DNA of 31,824 nt, from contig UQYD01000019.1 of assembly GCA_900545305.1 (NCBI GenBank), positions 1-31,824 of the forward strand. Direction: 5' to 3'. Under the pieces are notes generated by a model that saw only the letters and a list, made by a program, of their open reading frames with translations, had not been told where the DNA came from and searched no databases. This document shows, in pieces, positions 1 to 8,371 of the stretch (positions are counted from its first letter, which is position 1; each line of letters begins with the position of its first letter). A program made the position numbers and the translations under genes. This stretch comes from an uncultured Eubacterium sp. (GTDB taxonomy: Bacteria; Bacillota; Clostridia; Lachnospirales; CAG-274).

Positions 1-31
1 GGGCAAAGCTCGACCTGTGGAATTAGTTTAA
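1..31 (+). CDS. C-terminal tail of an unidentified gene (partial)
   Basis: An open frame enters from the left edge and reads GKARPVELV followed by TAA at 29-31. A hairpin follows at once, as expected for the end of a transcription unit running rightwards. Only nine residues are visible, so neither the family nor the coding status can be settled. The call rests on the open frame and the hairpin alone. Confidence 0.3.
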   Translation, partial: GKARPVELV

Positions 32-51
32 GAAAACCAAGGTTTTCTTAA
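28..51 (+). terminator. Hairpin after the left-edge gene, weak terminator candidate
   Basis: The arms TTAAGAAAA and TTTTCTTAA enclose the loop CCAAGG. The hairpin overlaps the stop codon at 29-31. No good T-run follows on the plus strand, so it may be a weak terminator or only a 3' end stabiliser. Confidence 0.4.
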
Positions 52-138
52 CAACTTTCCTTTGATAATCTGAAAAAATATGTAATCACATTTGTCAAAA
101 ATCACAAATTATTTTCTAAATTTAGCTTTTTAGCAACT

Positions 139-168
139 AAAAGGCATACCCCTTTCGGAATATGCCTT
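139..168 (-). terminator. Terminator of the prmA-rsmE-desulfurase-thiI operon
   Basis: Read on the minus strand, AAGGCATATTCC, loop GAAA, then GGGGTATGCCTT form a 12-bp stem with two G-T pairs, followed by a short TT tail. It starts five bases after the thiI stop codon. The U-tract is short, so strength is uncertain. Confidence 0.6.
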
Positions 169-172
169 GTTA

Positions 173-1348
173 TTAAAATTCGTATATTTTACTTTCTTCT
201 ACAGCCTGTTCGATAAGTTCATCAAGACCTTCAATTTTTCTTTCTATATTTTCTATTATAGATTTTTTAGGCTTGGTTTCCGGATGTTTTGCTACGAAAA
301 CTGTACAACAATCTTCATACGGTCTTATTGAAATATCGAAAGTACCTATTTTTCTTGCCCAATCTACTATTTCCTGTTTATCCATAGCACAAAGAGGACG
401 AAGAACAGGCATATCTATTACAGCTGAATCAATAGCATTTATTGCGTGCATAGTCTGACTTGCAACCTGACCAATACTATCCCCTGTTACAAGTGCCATA
501 CTCTTATTTTTCTCTGCTACAAGTCTTGCAGCCTTAAGCATTGCTCTCTTTAAAAGTATAGTCATTTTTTCCGGTGGAGTATTTTGGTAAATTGTAAGCT
601 GAGTTTTAGTAAATGGTACAACATAGAGCTTGAAACTACCTGTAAATACTGCCACTCTTTCTGCTAAATCTAAAACCTTCTGCTTTGCTCTTTCTGATGT
701 ATAAGGTGGAGAGTCAAAGTAAACAGCCTCCACTTCTACCCCTCTCTTAGCTGTAAGGAATGCTGCAACAGGACTATCTATACCACCTGACATAAGTACA
801 GTAGCTCTGCCTGATGCACCATATGGCAAGCCACCAAAACCATAAATAAGTTTACTATAAATATAGGCATTGTTTCTTAACTCTACCATTAACTTAACTT
901 CCGGTTCGTGAACATCAACAGTAAGGTTTGGCATATTGTTGAGAATGTAGCCACCAACTTCTGCACTTACTTCATTACCTGTCATAGGGTATCTCTTGTC
1001 AGAACGCTTTGTTACAACCTTGAAAGAAACTCCACCATTAGGATAGCTTTCCTTAAACTGCTGTAAAGCAACTTCTCTTAAATTTTCAATAGACTGGTCA
1101 TCTACTTCCCAACAAGGGCATACTGCTGTAACACCTAATATATTCACTACAAGAGGAACTACTGTGTCATAGTCTACATCAGTGATTTCATTAAGAACAA
1201 GTATTCTACCCTGCTCCTTATAAACCTTGTAGCCTTCGTAGTCTTTAAGTCTGTTTATAATAGTAGTTATAAGTCTGTTTTCTACTAAATATCTATTTTT
1301 GCCACGCATAGCAATTTCGCCATACTTGACCAAAAGTACCTTTTTCAT
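173..1348 (-). CDS. thiI: tRNA 4-thiouridine synthetase ThiI
   Basis: ThiI adenylates U8 of tRNA and transfers sulfur to make 4-thiouridine; in many bacteria it also feeds thiazole synthesis. The 391-residue protein has an N-terminal ferredoxin-like/THUMP region (about 1-165) and a PP-loop ATP-pyrophosphatase domain with SGGIDSP at 187-193. Paired cysteines at 347-348 in PYEDCCTVF fall where the E. coli catalytic Cys344 lies. There is no C-terminal rhodanese domain, as usual for Firmicutes ThiI, so sulfur should come directly from a desulfurase. A cysteine desulfurase gene sits 10 bases upstream in the same operon and is the obvious donor. The start has AAGGAG seven bases upstream. It is the last gene before a terminator. 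Confidence 0.97.
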   Translation of the reverse strand: MKKVLLVKYGEIAMRGKNRYLVENRLITTIINRLKDYEGYKVYKEQGRILVLNEITDVDYDTVVPLVVNILGVTAVCPCWEVDDQSIENLREVALQQFKESYPNGGVSFKVVTKRSDKRYPMTGNEVSAEVGGYILNNMPNLTVDVHEPEVKLMVELRNNAYIYSKLIYGFGGLPYGASGRATVLMSGGIDSPVAAFLTAKRGVEVEAVYFDSPPYTSERAKQKVLDLAERVAVFTGSFKLYVVPFTKTQLTIYQNTPPEKMTILLKRAMLKAARLVAEKNKSMALVTGDSIGQVASQTMHAINAIDSAVIDMPVLRPLCAMDKQEIVDWARKIGTFDISIRPYEDCCTVFVAKHPETKPKKSIIENIERKIEGLDELIEQAVEESKIYEF

Positions 1349-1358
1349 AATTTCTCCT

Positions 1359-2495
1359 TTATCTTGGCTGGAACATTCTAAGCATAGGAACTTGTTCCTT
1401 TAAAACCTCAATTGCCTTTTCAGCTTCTTCAACTGTGTTTTCACAATCAAAGCTAAAACGAACTGTACTAGAACCTCTGCCGTCAATTAAGTAATCAACT
1501 ATTTTCTTCTTTTCCTTAGCCCTGCTTGAACAAGCTGAACCTGTCGCTACATATATTTCATAATTTTCAAGAGCGTGTAAGAGAACTTCTCCCTTTACTC
1601 CTTCAAAACTTAAATTCAATATATAAGGACTGCCATTTTCACTATCGCCATTTACATAAACATCTGGCAAAATATCGCAAATAGTCATCAACTTTTCTTT
1701 AACAGCCTTAACTTTTTCAAAATTCTTTTCCAAATCTCTTTTAGCTATTTCAGCACCAAGACCCATAGCCACAATAGAGCCTGTATTTTCTGTACCCGGT
1801 CTGAAGCCCTTTTCCTGACCACCACCAAAGTGGAGATTTTTAGCTCTTACACCTTTTCTGAGATATAAAACACCTACTCCCTTTGGACAATGTATTTTAT
1901 GACCACTTACAGAAATGGCATCAAAATGCTTGCCATTTATAGGGTGCTTGCCAAAAGCCTGTACACAGTCTGTATGGAAAATACAGTTTTTATTTTTACT
2001 CTTTATAATTTCTGCCATTTTTTCTATAGGCTGAACAGTACCAACTTCATTGTTTACATACATTATACTAACAAGAATTGTATTTTCATCTACTTCTCTT
2101 TCCAATTCTTCAAGATTAATATAGCCCTTTTCATCAGCATTAAGTGTAACAACCTCAAAACCTCTTGCCTCCAACTCCTTAAAACTGTCAGCTACAGACG
2201 GATGTTCAATATTTGAAGTAATAACCTTATTACCTCTCTTTTTGTATGCCTCAGCAATACCTAAAACAGCCGTATTGTTTGCCTCTGTTCCACCACTTGT
2301 AAAATAAATTTCATCCGGAGTAACATTAAGGGCATTTGCTACTTTCTTTCTGGCTTCTATTAATTCCTTTTCTGCTTCAAAACCTATGCTGTGAAGTGAT
2401 GACGGATTTGCAAAATTATTTTTCAAAAAATCACATAATTTTTCATAGACAGGCTCACTTATTTTAGTTGTTGAACCATTGTCAAAGTAAATCAC
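1359..2495 (-). CDS. Cysteine desulfurase (NifS/NifZ-type)
   Basis: This PLP enzyme takes sulfur from L-cysteine, giving alanine and an enzyme persulfide. The 378-residue class V aminotransferase fold shows the Schiff-base lysine Lys200 in SVSGHKIHCPKG and the persulfide cysteine Cys322 in ATGSACSSR. The start is GTG at 2495 with TGGAGG ahead of it. The stop of rsmE lies two bases upstream and thiI follows 10 bases downstream, a tight operon. A desulfurase directly ahead of a rhodanese-less thiI resembles the Bacillus nifZ-thiI pair, so its main job is probably tRNA thiolation rather than general Fe-S assembly; no IscU or SufU gene is visible nearby. The exact subfamily is an inference from context. 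Confidence 0.93.
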   Translation of the reverse strand: MIYFDNGSTTKISEPVYEKLCDFLKNNFANPSSLHSIGFEAEKELIEARKKVANALNVTPDEIYFTSGGTEANNTAVLGIAEAYKKRGNKVITSNIEHPSVADSFKELEARGFEVVTLNADEKGYINLEELEREVDENTILVSIMYVNNEVGTVQPIEKMAEIIKSKNKNCIFHTDCVQAFGKHPINGKHFDAISVSGHKIHCPKGVGVLYLRKGVRAKNLHFGGGQEKGFRPGTENTGSIVAMGLGAEIAKRDLEKNFEKVKAVKEKLMTICDILPDVYVNGDSENGSPYILNLSFEGVKGEVLLHALENYEIYVATGSACSSRAKEKKKIVDYLIDGRGSSTVRFSFDCENTVEEAEKAIEVLKEQVPMLRMFQPR

Positions 2496-2497
2496 TT

Positions 2498-3226
2498 TTA
2501 TTCCTCCAATTCGTAAAGCAAAATAACTGATGTTACAAGACCGGCAGTTTCTGTTCTCAATATTCTCTTTCCAAGTGTAACAGAAGTTATGCCATTTTCT
2601 CCGGCAAGAGCAATTTCGTCATTTGAAAAACCACCTTCCGGTCCAATGAAAACACCTATAGAAGTACCTTTAAATTCCTTTGTAACAGCTTTAAGTGTAT
2701 TTTTTTCTTCCTTTTCGTAAGGAATTATTGCCATATCAAGGCTTTTTGCTTTTTCAACAGCCTGCTTAAAAGTCATAACATTTTCAACAACAGGTATTTT
2801 ACCTCTGCCACATTGTTTTGCTGCTGACTCTGCTATTTTGTTCCAACGAGCAATTTTCTTTTCCTCTTTGCCGTCTAATTTTACAACTGTATGTTCAGTT
2901 TTTACCGGAACAATAGAATCAACACCTATTTCAATACACTTCTGTATTACAAGCTCCATTTTGTCAGCCTTTGGAAGTCCCTGAAATAAAGTTATCTTCA
3001 CTTTTGGCTCATTGTCATTAGTAAAAATATCTGTAATTTCTGCTGTTACGCACTTTTTATCTATTTCAGTAAGTTTGCAGGTATAATCTCTACCCTCTCC
3101 GTCACCTACTGTTATTTCGTCACCAACTTTGCCACGAAGAACCATTGCAATATGTCTTGCATTATCTCCGTCAAGAGTTACTATATGGTCAGAAATGTTA
3201 TTTTTGTTTACAAAAAACTTAGGCAC
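2498..3226 (-). CDS. rsmE: 16S rRNA (uracil-1498-N3)-methyltransferase RsmE
   Basis: RsmE methylates U1498 of 16S rRNA in the 30S subunit, using S-adenosylmethionine. The protein has an N-terminal PUA-like RNA-binding part (FFVNKN, then DNARHIAMVLRGKVGDEI) and a C-terminal SPOUT knot with IGPEGGFSNDE, LGKRILRTETA and a terminal leucine-rich helix. I place the start at GTG 3226, reading VPKFFVNKN, because TAAGGAG lies at ideal distance and the family begins at this point; a longer frame to 3265 would run into prmA. That gives 242 residues, normal for the family. The prmA stop is only four bases upstream, so translation is probably coupled. The prmA-rsmE pairing is common in Firmicutes. Confidence 0.95.
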   Translation of the reverse strand: MPKFFVNKNNISDHIVTLDGDNARHIAMVLRGKVGDEITVGDGEGRDYTCKLTEIDKKCVTAEITDIFTNDNEPKVKITLFQGLPKADKMELVIQKCIEIGVDSIVPVKTEHTVVKLDGKEEKKIARWNKIAESAAKQCGRGKIPVVENVMTFKQAVEKAKSLDMAIIPYEKEEKNTLKAVTKEFKGTSIGVFIGPEGGFSNDEIALAGENGITSVTLGKRILRTETAGLVTSVILLYELEE

Positions 3227-3230
3227 AGTA

Positions 3231-4205
3231 TCACTCCTTAATTGATGTAATAGATACCCATTCATCCTTTATAGAAGTATCTATAACCTTTAAACCAACT
3301 TCAGCAAGTGCCTTGTAAACATCATCAATTCTATCCTTAATAATACCTGATGCAATAAATACGCCACCTTTTTTAAGCTGTTTTGGAACAACCGGACTAA
3401 TAGCACAAATAACATCAGCAATAATATTTGCTACAACAACATCGTACTTGTCATAGCCAATTTCGTCCTGTAAAGCCTTATCATCAATTACGTTACCACT
3501 TGTAACATAGTATTTGCTCTTGTCTACACCACTAAGGTCAGCATTTTCATAAGCTGTTTTAATAGCATTTGCGTCAATATCAACAGCAAAGGCACTTTTT
3601 GCACCAAGTAAAAGTGCTACAACAGAAAGAATACCACTACCACAACCTAAATCGGCTACAACTGAATTTTCATCAATGTACTTTTCAAGCTGTAACATAC
3701 AAAGCTGTGTAGTCTGATGAAGACCTGTACCAAAAACGTGGCCAGGGTTAATTTTAAATGTAACTCTGCCGTCCGGAGCTTCCATATCTTCCCAAACAGG
3801 CTTTACAAAAATTCTGTTACCTACACAGAAAGGCTTATAAAATTCTTTCCACTTGTTGAGCCATTCCTGGTCATCTAAGTTGCTCTTTGTTTCAATAGCA
3901 AGTCTACCTAAATCAAGACCAATATCCATTGACTTTAATCTTTCAACACCGGCTTTAATATTTAAAAATATTTCGTGGCCATAAGGATTTTCACTTACAT
4001 AAACTGTAACCTTAGTTTCTCCAATAGGTTTGTTTAAAAGTTCTTCGTCTACATAGTCCCAAAATTCGCTACTTGTGTTGAGATATTCCTTTAATTCTCT
4101 GTCATCTTCTACCTGAATACCAGTTACACCAGTTTCTAAAAGCATAGCACTTACTGGCTCAATACCTTCTGTAGTTGTATATATTTTTACTTCTTTCCAT
4201 TCCAT
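3231..4205 (-). CDS. prmA: Ribosomal protein L11 methyltransferase PrmA
   Basis: PrmA trimethylates amino groups of ribosomal protein L11. The 324-residue protein has an N-terminal substrate-recognition domain (about 1-100), a linker with WLNKWKEFYKPF at 115-126, and a Rossmann methyltransferase domain. Motif I DLGCGSG lies at 185-191 and VVANIIADV near 255; PGHVFGTGLHQTT at 154-165 is a family signature. The start ATG has TGGAGG ahead. It is the first gene of a four-gene leftward operon (prmA, rsmE, desulfurase, thiI) with a recognisable promoter in the 120-base divergent gap. All partners act on tRNA, rRNA or ribosomal protein, so the operon is a translation-modification cluster. Confidence 0.95.
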   Translation of the reverse strand: MEWKEVKIYTTTEGIEPVSAMLLETGVTGIQVEDDRELKEYLNTSSEFWDYVDEELLNKPIGETKVTVYVSENPYGHEIFLNIKAGVERLKSMDIGLDLGRLAIETKSNLDDQEWLNKWKEFYKPFCVGNRIFVKPVWEDMEAPDGRVTFKINPGHVFGTGLHQTTQLCMLQLEKYIDENSVVADLGCGSGILSVVALLLGAKSAFAVDIDANAIKTAYENADLSGVDKSKYYVTSGNVIDDKALQDEIGYDKYDVVVANIIADVICAISPVVPKQLKKGGVFIASGIIKDRIDDVYKALAEVGLKVIDTSIKDEWVSITSIKE

Positions 4206-4235
4206 AGCCTAAAACCTCCATAATTAATCTATTTT

Positions 4236-4264
4236 ATAGTATCACAAAACAGCCTTTTTTACAA
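4236..4264 (-). promoter_or_regulatory. Sigma-A promoter of the prmA operon
   Basis: On the minus strand TTGTAA (4264-4259) and TACTAT (4241-4236) are separated by 17 bases. The expected start is about 4229, leaving a short leader with GGAGG before prmA. Confidence 0.65.
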
Positions 4265-4325
4265 GTGAGCATATTGCCTATTTTACTGGTTATACTAGGT
4301 TATAACAAATAAAAAGGAGAAAAAT

Positions 4326-4685
4326 ATGAAAAATAAAATTTTACCCTGCATTATAGGTATAATAACAGGTATTGCCAATGGCTTTTTAGGCTCCGGTGGT
4401 GGTACTGTTGTTGTTCCCTGTCTTGAAAAATTTATGAAAACAGAACCTCACAAAGCCCACGCAACAGCCATAGCTATTATACTGCCTCTGACTGTTATAA
4501 GTGCCTTTTTGTATTACTATAAGCTTCACGTAGACCTTAAAACCTTAGGACTTGTTTCCATTGGTGGCATAGCCGGTGGATTGACTGGAGCAAAATTGTT
4601 AAACAAAATATCTGTCAAATATCTACACTACATTTTTGGTGGAATAATGATTATAGCAGGAGTGAAATCACTATTATGGCGTTAA
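4326..4685 (+). CDS. TSUP (TauE/SafE) permease, N-terminal half-type protein
   Basis: This is a 119-residue membrane protein of the TSUP/TauE-SafE family, whose members move sulfite, sulfonates or other organic anions. It has three to four hydrophobic segments and the glycine-rich signature GFLGSGGGTVVVP near residues 19-31, followed by KAHATAIAIILP. Usual family proteins are about 250 residues with two such repeats; this one holds only one. The second half is the next gene, overlapping by ten bases in another frame. AAGGAG precedes the ATG. Either the pair works as two half-transporters or a frameshift split an ancestral gene. The clean start and stop of each half favour the first reading. 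The substrate is not predictable. Confidence 0.85.
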   Translation: MKNKILPCIIGIITGIANGFLGSGGGTVVVPCLEKFMKTEPHKAHATAIAIILPLTVISAFLYYYKLHVDLKTLGLVSIGGIAGGLTGAKLLNKISVKYLHYIFGGIMIIAGVKSLLWR

Positions 4686-5047
4686 TAATAACCGGTTTTT
4701 TATCAGGAATAATAGGTGGAATGGGTATTGGTGGTGGCACAATACTTATACCAATAATGACAATATTTTTAGATTTTGACCAAAAAACAGCACAGGCAGT
4801 AAATTTAATTTATTTTATACCTACGGCCATTACAGCCCTTACAATTCACGTCAAAAATAAACAAATAGAAAAAAATAACTTGTGGCTTTTAATAGTTTTT
4901 GGTATAATAGGCACAATAATAGGCACATTATGTGCTTTAAAACTAGACGATACTATACTTAGGAAGTGTTTTTCTGTTTTTCTCCTCATTGTAGGAGCAT
5001 ATGAAATTTACAAAGGTTTTAAGGCTAAAAACACTAATAAAAATTAG
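4676..5047 (+). CDS. TSUP (TauE/SafE) permease, second half-type protein
   Basis: A 123-residue membrane protein carrying the second TSUP repeat: GIIGGMGIGGGTILIP near residues 10-25, then KTAQAVNLIYFIP, three to four hydrophobic stretches and a charged tail. The ATG at 4676 overlaps the end of the upstream half-gene by ten bases, and AGGAG at 4658-4662 lies 13 bases upstream, rather far. Translation is probably coupled to the first gene. Both halves start with the same glycine-rich motif, in line with the internal duplication known for full-length TSUP proteins. No terminator is evident before the glmM promoter. The transported substrate is unknown. Confidence 0.83.
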   Translation: MALIITGFLSGIIGGMGIGGGTILIPIMTIFLDFDQKTAQAVNLIYFIPTAITALTIHVKNKQIEKNNLWLLIVFGIIGTIIGTLCALKLDDTILRKCFSVFLLIVGAYEIYKGFKAKNTNKN

Positions 5048-5080
5048 GTTTTGGCTGAATTTTCCTTACAATTAAAAGGG

Positions 5081-5109
5081 TTGTGCTTTTTAGGTATAGG
5101 TGTTATAAT
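5081..5109 (+). promoter_or_regulatory. Sigma-A promoter of glmM-glmS-mtnN
   Basis: TTGTGC (5081-5086) and a perfect TATAAT (5104-5109) are 17 bases apart. The leader is about 30 bases with AGGAGG before the glmM ATG. There is no room for a glmS ribozyme here. Confidence 0.75.
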
Positions 5110-5144
5110 GTAGAAAGATTTATATTCTTTAGGAGGAAACTATA

Positions 5145-6497
5145 ATGGGTAATTATTTTGGTACAGACGGCGTAAGAGGCGTTGCCAATGTTGAGCTTAC
5201 TCCAGAATTGGTGTATAAGCTAGGAAGAGCCGGTGCGTATGTTTTAACTAAGCATACTAATCACACTGCTAAAATAATCGTAGGTATGGATACTCGTATT
5301 TCTGGAGATATGCTTGAATCAGCTTTAATTGCAGGTATATGTTCTGTAGGTGCTCACGCAGTAAGTCTTGGTATTGTTCCAACTCCTGCTGTAGCTTATC
5401 TCGTAAGAAAGTATAATGCTGACGCTGGTGTTGTTATTAGTGCATCTCACAATCCGGTTCAGGATAATGGTATTAAATTCTTTAATTCTCAGGGCTTTAA
5501 GCTTAGAGATGAAATCGAAAACGAAATTGAAACTTATATGACAGATAAGTGGGAAGAAATTCCTCGCCCTTATGGCGACAAGGTTGGAGCTAAGACTCTT
5601 GGGGAAGAAGCTATTGACGATTATGTAGACTTCCTCGTTTCTTCAACTGATATTAAACTTGATGGCATTAAACTTGCTATTGACTGTGCAAACGGTGCTA
5701 CATACAAGGCAGCTCCTATGGCTCTTGAAAGACTTGGTGCTGAAGTTGTAGCTATACATAGAGAACCAGACGGTACTAACATTAACCTTAACTGTGGTTC
5801 AACTCATATGGAAGATTTATGCCAGTTTGTAAAGGAAAATGACGATATTCAGCTTGGTATTGCCTTTGACGGTGACGGCGACAGATGTCTTGCTTGTGAC
5901 GGCAATGGTAATATGGTTGACGGTGACGTTGTTATGGCTATTTGTGCTAAGCATATGAAGGACAACGGCAAACTTAAGAACAACACTATTGTTGCTACAG
6001 TTATGAGTAATATGGGTCTTTTCAAAATGGGTCGTGAAAACGGCATTAAGGTTGAAAGAACTAAGGTTGGCGACCGTTATGTTCTTGAACACATATTAGA
6101 AAATGGCGATTGTTTCGGTGGTGAACAGTCAGGTCATATTATTTTCTTTGACTACAACACTACAGGTGATGGTACATTAACAGCTATTCAGCTTCTTACT
6201 ACTCTCAAAAAGCAGAACCAGACACTTGAAGAAGCAAAGAAGATTATGGAAGTATTCCCTCAGGTACTTGTAAATGCAAGAGTTGACAACAAGCGTAAAA
6301 AGGAATACCTTTCAAATGAAACTATTAAGGCAGAAATTGAAAAGTTAGAAAGCAAGTTTAGTGGAGAAGGTAGAGTTCTTATTCGCCCTTCTGGTACTGA
6401 ACCAATTGTTAGAGTTATGATTGAAGGTCGTGACCAGTCTGTCCTCAAAGAAGAGGCCGAAAGACTTGCAAGACTTATTGAAGGTTTATTAAGTTAA
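5145..6497 (+). CDS. glmM: Phosphoglucosamine mutase GlmM
   Basis: GlmM interconverts glucosamine-6-phosphate and glucosamine-1-phosphate on the way to UDP-GlcNAc for peptidoglycan. The 450-residue protein shows the four phosphohexomutase domains: FGTDGVRG at the N-terminus, the phosphoserine loop SASHNP (catalytic Ser101), the metal loop DGDGDRC near 240-246, the sugar loop GGEQSGHI, and the phosphate-binding RPSGTEP near the C-terminus. AGGAGG precedes the ATG. It is the first gene of a rightward operon whose second gene, glmS, makes its substrate; the gap is 18 bases. Expression looks strong from the near-consensus promoter. Confidence 0.98.
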   Translation: MGNYFGTDGVRGVANVELTPELVYKLGRAGAYVLTKHTNHTAKIIVGMDTRISGDMLESALIAGICSVGAHAVSLGIVPTPAVAYLVRKYNADAGVVISASHNPVQDNGIKFFNSQGFKLRDEIENEIETYMTDKWEEIPRPYGDKVGAKTLGEEAIDDYVDFLVSSTDIKLDGIKLAIDCANGATYKAAPMALERLGAEVVAIHREPDGTNINLNCGSTHMEDLCQFVKENDDIQLGIAFDGDGDRCLACDGNGNMVDGDVVMAICAKHMKDNGKLKNNTIVATVMSNMGLFKMGRENGIKVERTKVGDRYVLEHILENGDCFGGEQSGHIIFFDYNTTGDGTLTAIQLLTTLKKQNQTLEEAKKIMEVFPQVLVNARVDNKRKKEYLSNETIKAEIEKLESKFSGEGRVLIRPSGTEPIVRVMIEGRDQSVLKEEAERLARLIEGLLS

Positions 6498-6515
6498 GCC
6501 GAAGGAGGATTTAAA

Positions 6516-8360
6516 ATGTGTGGTGTAGTTGGTTACATAGGTCACAGAGATGCTGTACCTGTACTTTTAAGTGGTTTATCAAAGCTTGAGTACAGAGGCT
6601 ATGACTCTGCTGGCGTTGCTGTACTTAACGAAGAAACTGATACTATAAATGTGCGTAAAACTAAGGGTCGTATTGAGAATTTACAAAATCTTCTCCTTAC
6701 TTCTCCTATTCAGGGTCACTTAGGCATTGGTCACACAAGATGGGCAACTCATGGTGCTCCATCTGATGTTAATGCTCACCCTCACTCTAGTAACGACAGT
6801 AAGTTTGCTGTAGTTCACAATGGTATCATTGAAAACTATATGGAATTTAAGGAAGAACTTGAAGCTAAGGGTTACAAGTTCAAGTCTGAAACAGATACAG
6901 AAACTGTAGTTCATCTTATTGATAGCTACTATAACGAAGGTATGGACCTCCTTGACGCAGTATTCAAGGTGCTTGACAGAATTGAAGGTTCTTATGCCCT
7001 TGGTATTGTTTGTAAGGATTTTCCTGACACACTTATTGCAGCAAGAAAGGATAGTCCACTTGTTGTAGGTATTGGCGAAGGCGAAAACTTTATTGCCTCT
7101 GATATGCCGGCTATTTTAAATTATACTAAGAATGTATACCTTCTTGATGACAAGGAAGTTGCTATTATTAAGGCAGACTCTATTGAAATCTTAAACGACA
7201 AAAAAGAACCTGTTAAGAAAGAAGTATTTACATACAACTGGGATATTGAAGCAGCTGAAAAGAATGGTTATGACCACTTTATGCTCAAGGAAATTTACGA
7301 ACAGCCTAAGGTTGTAAAGGATAATATTTCAAGCCGTTTTAGTGATGACGGTAAGAGCATTAAGCTTGATGGTATCAAACTTGGTAAAAAAGAACTTGAA
7401 AACATTAACAGAATTTATATTGTAGCTTGTGGTACAGCGTTCTATGCCGGTCAGGTAGGTAAATTCCTTATTGAAAGAATTGCCAGAATACCGGTTAATT
7501 CAGAAGTTGCAAGTGAATTTAGATACAAAGACCCACTTATTGATGAGCATACACTTATGATTGTAGTTTCTCAGTCTGGTGAAACAGCTGATACTTTAGC
7601 TGCTATGCGACTTGCTCAGTCTAAGGGTGCAAGAGTTTTAGGCGTTGTTAATGCTGTTGGTAGCTCTATTGCAAGAGAAGCTGATGACGTTCTCTATACT
7701 CTCGCCGGTCCTGAAATTGCCGTTGCCTCTACAAAGGCATTTAGTGCACAGGTTGTAGCTATGTATCTTCTCACTCTCCATATTGCTCAGGAACTTAACA
7801 AGATTTCTCCAGAAGAATTTGCTGAAATTAAGGCTGCCCTTGAAGAATTACCTTCTTTAGTAAACAATATTCTTACAAAGGCTGCTCCTGCAATAGAAAA
7901 ATTTACACAGAAATATATTCACTCAAAGAATGTATTCTATATCGGTAGAGGTCTTGACTACATTGTAGGTATGGAAGGTTCTCTTAAGCTTAAGGAAATT
8001 GCATACTTACACAGTGAACCATATGCAGCCGGCGAATTAAAGCATGGTCCTATTGCCCTTATTGAAGATTCTACACTTGTTGTAGGTATTGTTACTCAGG
8101 AAGATTTATTTGAAAAGACTGTAAGTAACATTCGTGAAGTTAAGGCAAGAGGTGCTAAGGTTCTTGCTATTGCTATGTCTGGTAATACTGAAATTGAAAA
8201 ATACGCCGATGATGTAATCTATATTCCAAGAACTCATTGGATGCTTACATCTTTACTTGCTAATATTCCACAGCAGTTATTCGCTTACTATATGGCAAGA
8301 GATTTAGGTAATGATGTAGATAAGCCTAGAAACCTTGCTAAGAGCGTTACTGTAGAATAA
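6516..8360 (+). CDS. glmS: Glutamine-fructose-6-phosphate aminotransferase GlmS
   Basis: GlmS makes glucosamine-6-phosphate from fructose-6-phosphate and glutamine, the committed step to amino sugars. The 614-residue protein has an N-terminal class II glutamine amidotransferase domain with the nucleophile Cys2 in MCGVVGYIG (exposed after Met removal), GHTRWATHG and HNGIIEN, then two SIS sugar-isomerase domains (about 285-420 and 455-595) with CGTAFYAG, SQSGETADT and the conserved tail PRNLAKSVTVE. AAGGAGG precedes the ATG. Many Firmicutes control glmS with a metabolite-sensing ribozyme in its leader. Here the gene follows glmM by 18 bases inside an operon, so that control is absent at this position. 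Confidence 0.98.
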   Translation: MCGVVGYIGHRDAVPVLLSGLSKLEYRGYDSAGVAVLNEETDTINVRKTKGRIENLQNLLLTSPIQGHLGIGHTRWATHGAPSDVNAHPHSSNDSKFAVVHNGIIENYMEFKEELEAKGYKFKSETDTETVVHLIDSYYNEGMDLLDAVFKVLDRIEGSYALGIVCKDFPDTLIAARKDSPLVVGIGEGENFIASDMPAILNYTKNVYLLDDKEVAIIKADSIEILNDKKEPVKKEVFTYNWDIEAAEKNGYDHFMLKEIYEQPKVVKDNISSRFSDDGKSIKLDGIKLGKKELENINRIYIVACGTAFYAGQVGKFLIERIARIPVNSEVASEFRYKDPLIDEHTLMIVVSQSGETADTLAAMRLAQSKGARVLGVVNAVGSSIAREADDVLYTLAGPEIAVASTKAFSAQVVAMYLLTLHIAQELNKISPEEFAEIKAALEELPSLVNNILTKAAPAIEKFTQKYIHSKNVFYIGRGLDYIVGMEGSLKLKEIAYLHSEPYAAGELKHGPIALIEDSTLVVGIVTQEDLFEKTVSNIREVKARGAKVLAIAMSGNTEIEKYADDVIYIPRTHWMLTSLLANIPQQLFAYYMARDLGNDVDKPRNLAKSVTVE

Positions 8361-8371
8361 GGAGGTATTGT

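Noticed and set aside
1890..2216. Open frame on the plus strand opposite the desulfurase
   Set aside because: It lies wholly antisense to a well-supported gene, has no ribosome site and encodes a low-complexity, family-less sequence. Other antisense frames within thiI, glmM, glmS, nrdD, ackA and pta were rejected for the same reason.
4650..4690. Sequencing frameshift joining the two TSUP halves
   Set aside because: Each half has its own glycine-rich start motif, start and stop codon, and full repeat length, so two genes are the simpler reading; kept only as an alternative.
6400..6515. glmS ribozyme ahead of glmS
   Set aside because: The gap from glmM to glmS is only 18 bases and the upstream sequence codes for the GlmM C-terminus; no ribozyme core can fit.
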